64,000 nt of DNA from Floccularia luteovirens (GCA_009739215.1 VSJF01000002.1:1054001-1118000), one strand, 5' to 3'; positions 23,792 to 35,055 are shown, counted from the stretch's first letter. Numbers and translations are program-made. The notes: generated from the letters alone by a model not told the origin.

Positions 23792-25704
23792 GTAAGGTTT
23801 GGCTGTAGCCGGTGAATTCAAAAGAAGATTTAAACTTTAAATAAATCAGTAAAAATCGCAAAAATTGGCTCTCTTTTACTGATTCGTAAATCTTTGCGTT
23901 ACTAATTTTTTTCTAGTGCCCATGAGTTCTAACTGAGGCTACCAGATACACGAAACCATAAGACAAATGCAAGAGTTTGGCCGGGTACGGCTGACTGGAA
24001 CGGTCGCGCCGGTGACACAAACCGAATCGATTCGCCGATACCTCTCCACAGCGTTCCCTTCACCCCTCAACAAAAATAAATTGTCATACATGTCATACCT
24101 TAATTGTCGCGAACATGCGCGTTTTGCGCAAAACATCGTGTATTTTCCGAATCAAGCTCGAGTAGGCTGTAAATGGTGTTTTTTTCTATTTCTGCACATT
24201 TTCGGCGGTGTCTTTGCAGTTTCGTGATTGGTGAGTAACCAGAATTGTATTCTTTCAACAGCAGCGAGGGAAAATTCTCATGGTTGTGGACCCACAACTG
24301 GCCCGGATAATCTCGTTTTTGCTTTAAGTAGCACTGGGCTGTGACTCATTGCGCACGGGATAGCTGGTTTAAGTTTCATTTACTAAGTAAAGAGGTGAAT
24401 TACAAAACAGAACCCGGGTCAGTCCTATATGACCATGCCGTTGAGTTGGCTGTGGCTCTCTACAGCACTTTAAGGCGATATCATTTCCGCAGCTAAAATA
24501 GAGTTATCCATCAGACGCATTGCACTCAGCCTCGATGCCTTGCCAATTTTTACCATTTATAGGAGGTCAAGTGACTGGCTGAGATCAGGAGGGGCGAGAA
24601 ATGGGGTTCATATCATATCATTCTTGGATAAGCTTACCTTTCCGCGACAAATTTGCCACTAACTTGACCCTAACAAAAGGGTAAACATATCCTCAGAGCT
24701 AAGTCAAACGAGGTTTTCCTGATATGTACCAACAATGAAGGGGAAATGATCAAGAGTAGACGTGTATCTTGTCGTTCCTCGTTTCGCTTTCTTTTGTTAT
24801 CCAAGTTTGGGTAAAAACGAGGAATCGATGATTACCTCCCGAGAATTTGGGGTTGTATGATAAGGCAAATCTAAGCGATCAACCCCAGGAGATATAGGTG
24901 CATGTATCTGAGAGCACACATATTGGATCAATTGTTTCGGGGTGGTACGGGAGTTTCGACGGTGTAAGTCAGGGTGGTACAGTATGAAAACGAAAACTTA
25001 ACTCAATCTAACACACATATAGCAAGGTTATGACAACAAACAAAAAAGAGAAAGCTTAACATGCGGGTATTTACAATAGCCTTCAAGTCGTGAGCTAAGT
25101 AAGCGATCCTTCAGTCAATATTCAATAAGTATCACAATCATTGGTTCGCTGAGTTTAAGTAGTTGAATCATGTGACCATGAGTTTTTAGCAGGGCGGCTG
25201 ACTTTGTTTTTGTTCTCATATAAACCGTCGCCATGGTTTCTATGTGGAATGGAATTGTGCATTGCTGCCAATCAAGGAAGCAAACCCGGAGTGTCGTTCG
25301 GTGAGGGTGGGAACGTATCCAGCAGCATCAAGTATTTTCTATCTCGTCTCTGTACATTCTCTCATTGATTTTTGATTTTCGGTCTATCTTCATTGCAGCT
25401 GAGGACAGAGGCGACAATCAATGACGCCCCACAGAATCTGTATGGCTATATATATTGTTGCCGCCAGTTGAAGTCATGAATATCAGGGTATCCTAATACC
25501 ACAAGAGACACTTATATTGTCAATTTGACACCGGTAAGCATACCTTGTTCTCTCCAGATGATCTGATGATACCAGGCTTATTCTTCAATAATTCTGATCT
25601 CTATTTTCGTAACCATAGCATACATATAATTCTGTATCTTTTTGCTATGCGAACTGTCACCTTCCCGCTGAGCCCTGTTGCGAACGAAGTCCCCTCTCGC
25701 TAAC
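23792..25704. other. Long intergenic region without recognised gene
   Basis: About 1.9 kb between the 5' ends of the zinc-finger gene and the F-box-like gene. Small open frames (for example 23967-24227) show no domain, no plausible splicing and ordinary AT-rich composition. No tRNA, snRNA or repeat was recognised. Confidence 0.45.
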
Positions 25705-26701
25705 ATGACATTTCGTCTGACAGAACTCTCTATAGAGCTCATTCTACAAATAATACACTTCGCCGCACTGCCAACTGCGCAAGGTCTACATACCGGAAAT
25801 GTTGCATCATATGCAACTGCAAGCGCCCTTGCATCGGTCTCATCATTCATTCGCTCCCTTACCATGCCAAACCTTCTACACACCGTGATAATATGTGGCT
25901 TGCGAAATCTCGAATCGTTCATTCAAGCGATCTATCTTCAGCGAGAGCACAAATTACGGGGTTCTCGTTTAGCTTTGGACTATTCTAAATTAGTGCGCCG
26001 CTTCTGGAGCACAGGGTGTATAGAAACGCTGGTCGACCAGTTCTCAATTTCCGGCGAATTTTATGATTACCCGACCTTGTATGCAATCATATGCCGAGTC
26101 GATTCTTTGGGGATGGATTTTCATTCGCTACATCTGCTATACAGCAGCGTGTCAGACCCCAATTGCAATCCATCTGTGGACTGGTTCTGTAGAAAAGTAA
26201 CCTTATCTGGCGCGATTTTGCGGTGGAATCCCCTCACCTCGAGTAGTGGCGGTTTGGTGTTTCTCTCTCGCATAACCCGCCTAAATTTGTGGGTTTGTGA
26301 TTTGGAGCGTGGCAGAGTTCCTGATGAAAGACTCGCACCTATTCCAAGCTATGTACGACATGTGCCATTCGCACTTATGCCTTGCCTGAAGGAATTCGCT
26401 TGCCCATGGCTACCGAATGGACGCACGCGGGGAGGTGATCCAGGAGATAAATCTAGTGCGGAGGTAATTGTTTTCGGTATTCCTGAGGATGTTCCAGTAA
26501 GCGACTAAAGACGCTTTAATTCGCCATTGGACAACTAGTCCGGATCCGTCAAGATACGGTGTGGTCGTGACATTTGAAGGACCTCAGTTCCTATGCCCAG
26601 AATCCACAGACATAGATTTTCAACTATCTTTTTTTGAAGGAGAGGATGAGGGCATCTGGAATAGATCGACCAAAAAACTGGTGCATGTCAAGAACAAGTA
26701 G
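25705..26701 (+). CDS. F-box-like protein, one-base frameshift
   Basis: Intronless gene of a type common in agaricomycetes. The N-terminus MTFRLTELSIELILQIIHFA resembles an F-box, the Skp1-binding module of SCF ubiquitin ligases; the remainder has no named domain. The ATG at 25705 is used because the frame further upstream starts with TTG. The frame stops at 26506-26508 after EDVPVSD. The +1 frame continues immediately with KDALIRHWTTSPDPSRYGVV through FEGPQFLCPESTDIDF to a stop at 26699-26701. The total of 997 nt leaves remainder 1, so one extra base near 26506 explains both halves (331 residues when removed). Error versus true mutation cannot be told here. Confidence 0.65.
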
Positions 26702-26967
26702 TTACATATTACTCATTACTCAGCTTCTCCGGCGAGTAGCACCATTTGTACCATTTGTACGTCGTGAGGGTATCAGATGCCCTCAAACTGTCACTGTGAA
26801 CATCTCAAGTGATTAAAAAAAGCCCTAAAAATATGCGGGAGCAGTATTCAGTACTTGTCAGATGACAACCATGAATATTATAAATCCGTATTGTTGTGCG
26901 CGTGTGTAATGATTGGGTTGTACAATATACAATTATAACAGACGGATACGAAAAAAAGTTGTTCTAA

Positions 26968-28201
26968 TCAATTCAAACTCTGTAGCTTCATCCATTCTTT
27001 GTCATTAGCATTAAAATCAACCCCCTTCCTTCTCCACCATTCCCTGGCTTCGTAACCACCCCCAATGGCTTCCTCGAGTGCCTCTTCAATGTCACACATT
27101 CGATATTGTATCGGCAAATCCTGATTTGTCCCACCACTCAAGGACTTCTGGCCGATTATGTCGTGTGGCTCCAACGAGAGGTTCTTGGTCGAATATTAGT
27201 TGTAAGCCACTTCCTAACCACCACTGTAACACTTCGACCTTTCCATTACAACTTGCATGTTGCAGAGCGTATCTGTCAAACTTGAAATCTAGCTGAGACG
27301 TCGCCCACCATTCAAGGACCTCTACATGCCCAGCAGTACTTGCCATATCCATCACTCGGCCAATTTTCAGCGGCAGGCCCGATAGCTTGTTATGTCGTAA
27401 CCACCAGTCCAAGACCGATATCTTATTTCTGGCGCTAGCGTATTCCAGGGCTGCCTCAGTGTACTCAAATGGAAGTCCAGAATTGAGCCACCAATCAAGG
27501 GATGTGACCTGGCCGTTCCGTGACGCACCATCGATTGCCTCCGCTATTGAGCCTGCTCTAGGAGGGGGGATAAGGTCAGGATGTTGCTCGAAACCATGTT
27601 TCCACCAGGAAAGTACTGATATTCTACCATGCCGCGAAGCTTTTATAGGGATTAGATCGTCTTTGAACGCTGATAAGAACATCTCGTAGTGTTGAGAGAG
27701 GAAGTACTCGAGTACGTTAACGTAACCGAAGCGGATGGCAAGAACCGCACCAATCTTAGTGACAGGATTTTCTGAAGATGGCTTTGCCGAACGAATTGCT
27801 GGTAGGTGACCGGATAGGATGGCATAATCTGTAGCAGAAGCGCGAGACCAATCTAGTGGCCGTGGCAATGCTGTGGGAATGCCTACTGCTCTGGAAAGCT
27901 CCCAATCACCGACATGGTCCATGATATCAGCAAGTAGTTCTATGGGCAGGTCAGGGGTGGTTTGTCGAGGAGGTCGCTGTGGGTGAGCCAAACTTGGTGA
28001 TGAAGTGGATTTATTTGAGGATGAGTGGTGGTCGGGGAGGACATTGAGAAAGTGGTAAGTATGGTAATCATGATTTGCGAGACGAGCAGCGAGCTCCTTG
28101 TTAGTGCCTGATGTTGGGAGGTTTCGTACTTTGAGAAAGAGAACAAGATCTGAATGAGTGAGTCTTTGATAAGCTGAGTGGACCTGTGCAAGAGGGGCCA
28201 C
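26968..28201 (-). CDS. SAP / F-box-like / ankyrin-type repeat protein, one-base frameshift
   Basis: Intronless. Residues about 15-48 form a SAP-like helix-turn-helix (SDLVLFLKVRNLPTSGTNKE). After a Ser/Pro linker, PDLPIELLADIMDHVGDWE looks like an F-box. Residues about 130-400 are degenerate ankyrin-like repeats, seven of which carry a Trp-Trp pair, such as SLDWWLNSGLPFEYT, VLEWWATSQLDF, VLQWWLGSGLQL. The frame ends early (SGFADTISNV). If one T of the TTT at about 27128-27130 is dropped, the last repeat reads EVLEWWDKSGLPIQYRMCD and continues through DIEEALEEAIGGG to LQSLN at 26968. The full span of 1234 nt leaves remainder 1. SAP suggests nucleic-acid binding and F-box suggests ubiquitin-ligase contact; both are inferences. 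Confidence 0.72.
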
Positions 28202-28431
28202 TTCGCTCTGAAATACAAGTGAGATTGTAGGTTAGAAGCGGAGGAAATATGAGCTTACTGGCATTTGTCTTGTGGACGTTCAAAGTACAAAGGATGGAGA
28301 AAACCGAAGAACAAGAAAGAAAAAATATGTTTTATCAGACAAGGCCCCACCCCACGTGCCATCTTGGCAGTTCGTTTAACATTTCAATCAGTGCTTCATT
28401 ACAACATACTCTAATGCTTGTCTCTACTTCA

Positions 28432-28963
28432 TCATGTACTCCAGCTGATTAACCTTAGCTTATACATAAATGGTACAAGCTCTTCCCAGGCATCCATATC
28501 CACCTCCACATACACCTCTTGGTCACTGAGGAACGCCGCTTCTAGGTATAATCCAGACGTTGCATTCAACAGTCCGAATTTGCTTTTCAAATACAAGAAC
28601 GCATTCTACAAACATGAACCATCCAAAAATCAGTTAACGAAACTGCACCCTGTGAAAACTCATGTATGGCGGCCTGCTCACTCTGCCGTTCATTGCTGCC
28701 ATGCGTCTTCTTCCCAACGCCATGGTCCGGTTTTCAAAATCAATCATGATGGGTTCTGTGACCCCTGTTGCAGCCGCGCCAAACGCTTGGAGAATCTCCC
28801 CGACCCCTGCGGCAATATTGTTTGGAGAAGCGACGAGGTCCCCAAGGAGTTCGCGGGGCCCTCCTCTTGCTGGAGAGCTTCGGAATTGCGGTACTGCCTC
28901 CCCTGGTGGTAGCAGACATAGAAGGTGCATGTTTCGAGCCTGCTGACTCACTAGGAGCTTCAT
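28432..28963 (-). CDS. Small protein of unknown function
   Basis: Not recognised. Two exons are proposed: the frame from 28963 (with RELLGDLVASPNNIAAGVGE and PIMIDFENRTMALGRRRMAA) ending SFHR, then a 43-nt intron with GTGCAG donor and CTGAT-like branch site. The second exon encodes NAFLYLKSKFGLLNATSG, LYLEAAFLSDQEVYVEVDMD and ends ISWST at 28432. Sense-strand codon bias, higher GC than the flanks and an acidic, well-ordered C-terminus argue that it is coding. The start is uncertain; Met codons occur at 28963 and a little downstream. It follows the ankyrin gene upstream on the same strand. Confidence 0.45.
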
Positions 28964-29262
28964 GGCCCGGCTTCATTACGGAATGCTTGGTTGACGCCGT
29001 GGTAATATGCTGTGTTTTTGTATACGGGTATCAAGAATATGACATGTCATCCCGCGGTATTACTTATACTCTTAGCGCTCAAATTCTCGGAGACTGACTA
29101 AGATTGGATAAATGTATGTAATTATATCACTCGACTCATATACAATGCAAACATGCGTTCGTCACTCATCACCTGTCCATCAAATGACAAAAGGAGTTCG
29201 TAGATATTGATGTGATGGATTCAAGAATCGAATACCTTATTTGGCGTGCAAATGTCCATAAG

Positions 29263-30345
29263 CTATGATGGTGAGACGACCAAGTTTATTCGCGATCCTT
29301 GAAAATCACAGCGCTCGTTAGAATGCCTCAAACCGCCCTGTACAGTCAAGACTTACCTATGAAACTTAAAAAACACTTGATATTCATTTGAACATCTTCT
29401 CCTTCTTCTAGTCCATAATCTCTAACAAGTCTATTTGTTGAATCAACTGTAAGTAAAATTCACGTAAGTTACATATTCAAAATCAAAAACATTGCCATGG
29501 TAGCACACTCACGATCATATGAGAAAAGCGACCTCAAATTAGCTGGAAAATATTCACTCTTTCTACCGTCATTCATATATAAATAGGCAATCGGCTCGTC
29601 TTGGCTATTTATGTCCAGGCTGGCGTTAGTGGCTCTTGACTTTCTGTTGGACGTTTTGTCAGGAACCCGTGTGGCAGCGGGATACTCGGTGAACGAACGA
29701 ATTTTCCAGAGATATATTGACTTCAGCAAGCTGCTTCTTGGTTTCATGTAGTTGGTCGTTCAGTGGTACCGGGATGTGTTCAAAAATCTGCGTATCCACC
29801 TGGGCTTTGACTTGAGCTTGGATTTCTTTTCGGACTTGTTGTTTTATTTCTTTTCTTTCGCGGAGATAAATGTAAATCTCGAAAGTTGGATGAATCCATT
29901 CAAAAGAAACCTTACTTCATTGTTTCCATGATGTTGTGCTTCACGTCCTCTTGGACTTTTTGCTTCATGTCTTTGATGACCAGGTCATGCGATGAGCTGT
30001 GTTCACGCAGCCTTTTCTGTATTGCTCTGATATCTTGTGGTACGTCTTTCTGTAGCATCATATTCTTTATTCACAGTGTGAAGGATTTAGTATAGGTCTC
30101 TTGAACTTGCCGTTGAGGATCCAATCTCGACGAGTTGACTAGACTTTTCGTCATACTTCTTGAACTCTTTCTCACTAGGTAGAGATATGCATTGAATAGA
30201 TATGACAACAAAAATCTTTAAGAACTCACATATTTTGCAAGGCTGCCGACATGGTTCTCAAAATCTCCGTCATCGCAGCTGTTTCCAGTTCATCATTTTT
30301 CTTTCGTAGTGATTGCTTTCCAGACGCCAGTAAATCTTTCGACAT
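29263..30345 (-). CDS. Coiled-coil protein, N-terminally truncated paralogue of the gene at 60275-61965
   Basis: No named domain. The order of segments matches the second coiled-coil gene: a charged helix (SLRKKNDELETAAMTEILR), KDVPQDIRAIQKRLRE, EHIPVPLNDQLHETKKQLAE (compare KQIPKDLRQQVKTHKRQIQQ), then YFPANLRSLFSYD and RLVRDYGLEEGE (compare LFPRDLKSLFALG and SLLRDYGLGGES), ending FIGSRINLVVSPS. The start is set at 30345 because upstream sequence resembling a further exon (VEELHEVSSRVEVFSQ) would splice to create a stop codon. The intron at 30050-30110 uses a GC donor (ACG/GCAAGT). About 170 residues of the paralogue's N-terminus have no counterpart. Probably a shortened, possibly decaying copy. 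Confidence 0.5.
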
Positions 30346-30612
30346 GAGAGTAAATTCTGTGGAGATGTGTACAAGGAAGCCTATGTACATACATTGACTA
30401 AATACTTCCACCCTCGAGGAGACCTCGTGTAATTCTTCCACAGATCCGCAGGTTCTACACACCGATAAATGAGACTCACGAGGCTTGTTACAATTTTCCT
30501 TGATAATTTATATTGTGCACTGATTTAATACAAACAATTGCGCATATAGATTCTGTTTTAAACGTTCTTGATTCCAAAGTTTTAGTATGCAAACTCGAAG
30601 ATAGAAAAAATT

Positions 30613-31874
30613 CTACAATTTCTGCTTCACCTTTACAGCCGGAGTATTCTTGTATTCGATGACCAGGTCTTTACCCATACCCGTTGTTAAGAAATCTTTA
30701 AGATTTGTCAACGCCCGGACCTCCATCTTGCGTTGCGTATCTTGGTTTTCTGTACCCATATGAGGAAGGAGTGTGACTTGTGGGAAATCGAGGAGGCGTG
30801 GATTGACCTCAGGTTCGTTAGGGAAAACATCAAGTCCAGCAGCTGCAAGCTATTCAAACAACACCGTGTTACTTAATAATCAGACTGTAATAAACTGCGA
30901 CTTACATGACCATCTTCCAAAGCCCTGATCATAGCCTCCTCATCAATGACCTTTCCGCGCGCAGTATTGATGAGGATAGCTCCACGTTTCAAAGCTCTAA
31001 TCCATTTGTCCCCAACTAATCCCTCTGTTTCTTTTCGGAGGGGTACATGCACGCTAAGTACATCTGTCTGCGCAAGCATTTCCTCCACGTTCTCGAAATA
31101 CTCGCACCATTCAGGTGCATTAGGTGCCTTTCTCCGCGAATGGTAGATGATGCGCATGGGGAATGCGTGGGCTAGTTCAGCTAGACGCGTGCCAATTCCA
31201 CCGAGCCCCAGGATCCCAAGGGTGCGACCAGTTATATCATGTGCCTTTTCCTTGAGATTATTAGGCTTCCATGTCAGTGCACGAAGTGAACGTTCCGCAA
31301 CAGAGTACTGGCGAAGAGTTGAAATGATGAGATACAGAGCAGTCGTAGCTGTTGCATCATCAACTGCTCCTGGAGTGTTTGAAAGGTAAATCCCTAAAAG
31401 TAGCAGAGACATAAATATATACGATCGCAATACATCTAACATACACTCGCCTCTCGCTTTACATGCATGGACATCGACGGGATCGTATCCAGCACCGTTG
31501 TGCGCAATCCATTTAACACTCTCAGGGAGACCGTCAATCAGCTCCTTATCAAATATTCCAATTGCTTTTGCAGATTCGTTCTCTCTGTATATGCCGACTG
31601 TCCCGGCATATTTACCTCCTGGCTTAAACCCAGCGAGGAAATCTGCACGATCAGGAGAATTCACGTACTGAAAAAAAAACATATTTGTGTTATGCAATTT
31701 TACTTTATTCTTGATCGACTTACAATCACTTCCGAGATTTCCCCAAGCAAATCTTTCACATCCTCGTGTGCCCAGACGATCTGACCTGAATAAATTGGGC
31801 CACTGGTATGAAGATACAGATCAAGACATAATGAAACAACCCAACTCACTGCATATCAGTATGCGGGGTGCCAT
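30613..31874 (-). CDS. D-2-hydroxyacid dehydrogenase (glyoxylate/hydroxypyruvate reductase type)
   Basis: NAD(P)-dependent reduction of a 2-oxoacid such as glyoxylate or hydroxypyruvate. The nucleotide motif is TLGILGLGGIGTRLAELAHA. Catalytic Arg lies in INTARGKVIDEEAM and the catalytic His in LLPHMGTENQD. The N-terminal catalytic part contains KWIAHNGAGYDPVDVHACKA and SNTPGAVDDATA. The start at 31874 gives MAPRILIC and needs the first donor at GTTGGG to read ICSDGPIYSGQIVWAHEDV. One intron (31394-31450) begins with GC, or alternatively with a GT six bases downstream. The C-terminus is KVKQKL with no clear peroxisomal signal. Closest functional type is yeast Gor1 or human GRHPR; the substrate is inferred. 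Confidence 0.9.
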
Positions 31875-31909
31875 ATCAGAAGATAGAGCTGGGTGAGGTT
31901 GCAGTGTGG

Positions 31910-31918
31910 TATATATAA
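31910..31918 (-). promoter_or_regulatory. TATA-like box of the 2-hydroxyacid dehydrogenase gene
   Basis: On the minus strand the sequence reads TTATATATA about 36 bp before the start codon at 31874. The position is close for a TATA box, which would imply a very short 5' leader. Confidence 0.4.
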
Positions 31919-32134
31919 GACCCGAAATGAAAAGACTGTGTAACCCCACATGGTCATGGCTTTGGATCACAAGGACGTGAGGATTGAAAGCATACACAGA
32001 GCGATCGACCCTTTATTAGGCACCGGGCCCCTCGGACCGCCTGTTAAAGCATTCTCAGTACTAAGACTAAGTACATGATTGTGAAGTACAACATTATAAT
32101 CGAAGATGTTAGGTCCTTTTCCCCAGTAGACGTA

Positions 32135-33823
32135 TCAGTGTCCTTCACGAAATATCTGTAAAAGTTTTATGAGTGGAAATTCCATATTCTGTGACACTAC
32201 AAACCTGTGTCGCTATTCTTTTGACATTCCTCATCTTGAAGCATTCCGTGATTGCATTGTATCCCCGCGTGGTGTTTAATACGTCGTTACCGTAGTAGCT
32301 TTTGAGATACCTATTGAAAATTTAACCCGCATCTCATCAAGTCAAGAGCGATTATCACCGGAGGCATATCTCTTCTTTGAAATCCGTGTAGAGCTTTCGA
32401 TTGAGTTTGCGCTGACAACTGTGAGCCAAGAATAGATGATACAACAGAATAGAAGTATACTTCATTCTTCCTTGCTTCCTCTTCGTACAGATGATTTTGA
32501 TGAATAATAAAGTGGTCCGATAGAACATAATATGAGATTCCAGAGAGATACATTTCAAAAAGGCAAGCAGCTTTGTTGCCTCCATATCCCACGAATCTTT
32601 CGTCACACCTAATTCATCAACATGTCAAGATTAACAAATATCCTGCCTCTAAAAAGTGGAATACCAAGGAGGTCCATCTTTCTTGAATATGATGTATGGT
32701 TCGTACGCCGCCTGATATTGTGTCACCTTGTACACCTCCCCAGGTGGTGCTCCATAAAAACGAGGGTAATTTGTGCTGTTATGACCTAGAGCCCAAGAGG
32801 CGTGGAACATACGAACTTGACGCGCCTTGACAAGTGAGAGCAATGTCTACTTCCGAAAAGCTGATGTGAGGAAAATTCAATCCACCATTGCTGATTAAAA
32901 AAAACCAACCGGTTTGTCCCTTGGAAAATAGATAGGATCCACTACTTTCTTGTTATCGGAATATTCAAATGCAGGTATAACTAGAGCAGAATACCCCTCT
33001 CGCAGTTTATCTTTGACAATTGCACTGGATAGGATCGCTGTCCTGAAGTCTGTGCAAGGATAGAAATCAATATCTAACATCATAACAAAATCAGTTCGAG
33101 CAAATAATCGAGCAACGTTTCTCCAGGTATTAAATTGGCGATCAAAGGAGTCAATAACCAGATGTACGTCGACGTTGGTGAGCATTTTTTCTGAGGAGAT
33201 GTACAGTGCATGCAGAGAGTCGAGTAACCAGTGTAGGTCCTCGGTGCTGTTCTTTACATGGATAGTCACAGATATAGGTCCTGGAATTGTTCTAAGGCTT
33301 GCTTGATATACAATGGGACACACGCGCAAGATTCACCTTGATATCTCTCGACCAATCGATGGAGCACTTTGAAGCGGTTGCTGGTCACAAGAGTTGTAAT
33401 CGTAATATCTTCTTTATCGAAGTGACCAGTCGCGCGATAAAAGTACGGTATAATCTTAGATGGATGCATTGAATTGGCAAAAGCCTTTGACACAAGTAGT
33501 TCTGAGTCCATCCATAGAGGCTGGGAGCTCCCAAGTTCGTTGTTTCCAACCGAATCCAGTTGTACATATTGCCAAGGTGACTGAACACCGCCAGAGTCCT
33601 TATATGCTGGGAGATCTGTTGTAGCCTGAAAGCTGTTGTCAATTTGGCGTTGCGGAACACGAAGAAGGAACCAGCGCGGAAGAATGAGATGAAGCACAGA
33701 AGAAACATTCGTGCGGAGTGGTTTGAAGAAAAGCGAGTTTGTGGTATACAAAACCGATATAACCAGGTAGAGCGAGACACACATTTGAGAAAATCGAAGG
33801 AGACGAGACCGAGGTGTAGCCAT
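32135..33823 (-). CDS. LARGE-type glycosyltransferase (GT49 family)
   Basis: Type II Golgi/ER membrane glycosyltransferase. A short basic N-terminus (MATPRSRLLRFSQ) is followed by a signal anchor (MCVSLYLVISVLYTTNSLFF). The luminal catalytic domain begins near ITITTLVTSNRFKVLHRLVE and contains the metal-binding DxD in FVMMLDIDFYPCTDFR. Conserved downstream segments are ARQVRMFHASWALGHNSTN, YEPYIIFKKDGPPW, DERFVGYGGNK and FIIHQNHLYEEE, as in the beta-1,3-glucuronyltransferase domain of LARGE. Six or so short introns join in frame; the last exon encodes IFREGH. The sugar donor and acceptor in fungi are not known. The N-acetylglucosamine kinase gene ends 170 bp upstream on the same strand. Confidence 0.86.
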
Positions 33824-33993
33824 TGCGTCCAAAATTTTATTGAAGTCGCGAGACCAAAAGATGGCGCGAAAGTGAGTATCGCGACTTACAAGTAGAATAG
33901 CTGTCATGTGACTGTTTATTGATGGTTCATGGTGACATCGACACCTTATACATACAAAGGACAGCAGCGAAATAATACATCCCAATAAACATA

Positions 33994-35055
33994 TCACTGT
34001 GGCTTATCAGAAGCCGCCAATCCTGCAGCTCCACCAGCAGCCGCATCATCCACAAAATGCACATAACGGAACACATGTCCTCTTTTCGCCAGGTCGCCCA
34101 GAATCATACTTTGGTACTTGTCAATACCAGCCAAGGATCCGCCAAACGAGATTACACTGTCATTCGCTTCCACTAGGCGAGGTGCGGCCTGGCTTTTCTT
34201 ACCCAGGAGGGTGGATATCTGTGAAGCCAGATGGCCGGCACAGATTCGAAGGACATTTAATGCTAGCGGATCTTGATCTTCAAATGCAGCAGCGAAAACA
34301 AGGGGTGACAGGGAAGAGAGACGCTTTTCGCGGCTCATAAAGTGTGGATGGGAGTTTTTCCCATTAGCCACAGCCGGTAAAGGGTCGGGGAGATAAACTC
34401 CCGTCAAAATCTCCATTACGGAGCCAACCCCAAAGCGTTCCAAGACGCGATCTCTGAGTTTGCTGGGAGGCAGTGGGCTGCCAGTAACAGACGCCTCGTC
34501 ATTCTCTAACAGAATCTGGCGGACTGCTTCCCTCCCCACATCAAAACCACCACCTTCATCACCAAGAATCCAGCCCCAGCCACCGATGCGACCCAGCTCC
34601 TCGATCCTCCCGTCGACCACCTGGAAACTCACAGCGATAGATCCCGTGCCTGCAATAACAGCAACAGCATGAGAGATATCAGGGTGCAACCTTACAGGTG
34701 CTGCTAGCAAATGGGTGTCATTCGCCACCATGAGACGCGGACCAACAGGAATACCAAGAAGTTTCGAAAGAGATGGGGTAATATTCGCTATCACGACTGG
34801 GGAGTCTGCCCCAGAGACACCAAACCATGCAGCTGCGAACGGAGTCTCTATTGTAGGGGGGAGAGTCGCAGGGAAGTTGGCAAGTTTAAGTGCTTCACAG
34901 ACAGCCTCAGTTACTGCAGCAATGAAAGCTTCAACAGTGAGATAGGTGAGATTCGAAGGACCTCCTGGAGCGCGGCCGAGGATAGTACCTTTAGCATCGC
35001 AAATTACAGCGGAGGTCTTTGTCCCGCCGCAGTCGACGCAAAGATAGAGAGACAT
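33994..35055 (-). CDS. N-acetylglucosamine kinase (BadF/BadG/BcrA/BcrD ATPase family)
   Basis: Phosphorylates GlcNAc to GlcNAc-6-phosphate in amino-sugar salvage, for instance after chitin turnover. Single uninterrupted exon of 353 residues, notable among heavily split neighbours. The phosphate-1 motif is YLCVDCGGTKTSAVICDAKG. The phosphate-2 region contains VIAGTGSIAVSFQVVDG and GGWGWILGDEGGGFDVGREA, and the adenosine motif is VISFGGSLAGIDKYQ, all in the expected order and spacing. GC content is visibly higher than in the flanks. Length and motifs fit eukaryotic NAGK rather than hexokinase. Confidence 0.93.
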   Translation of the reverse strand: MSLYLCVDCGGTKTSAVICDAKGTILGRAPGGPSNLTYLTVEAFIAAVTEAVCEALKLANFPATLPPTIETPFAAAWFGVSGADSPVVIANITPSLSKLLGIPVGPRLMVANDTHLLAAPVRLHPDISHAVAVIAGTGSIAVSFQVVDGRIEELGRIGGWGWILGDEGGGFDVGREAVRQILLENDEASVTGSPLPPSKLRDRVLERFGVGSVMEILTGVYLPDPLPAVANGKNSHPHFMSREKRLSSLSPLVFAAAFEDQDPLALNVLRICAGHLASQISTLLGKKSQAAPRLVEANDSVISFGGSLAGIDKYQSMILGDLAKRGHVFRYVHFVDDAAAGGAAGLAASDKPQ

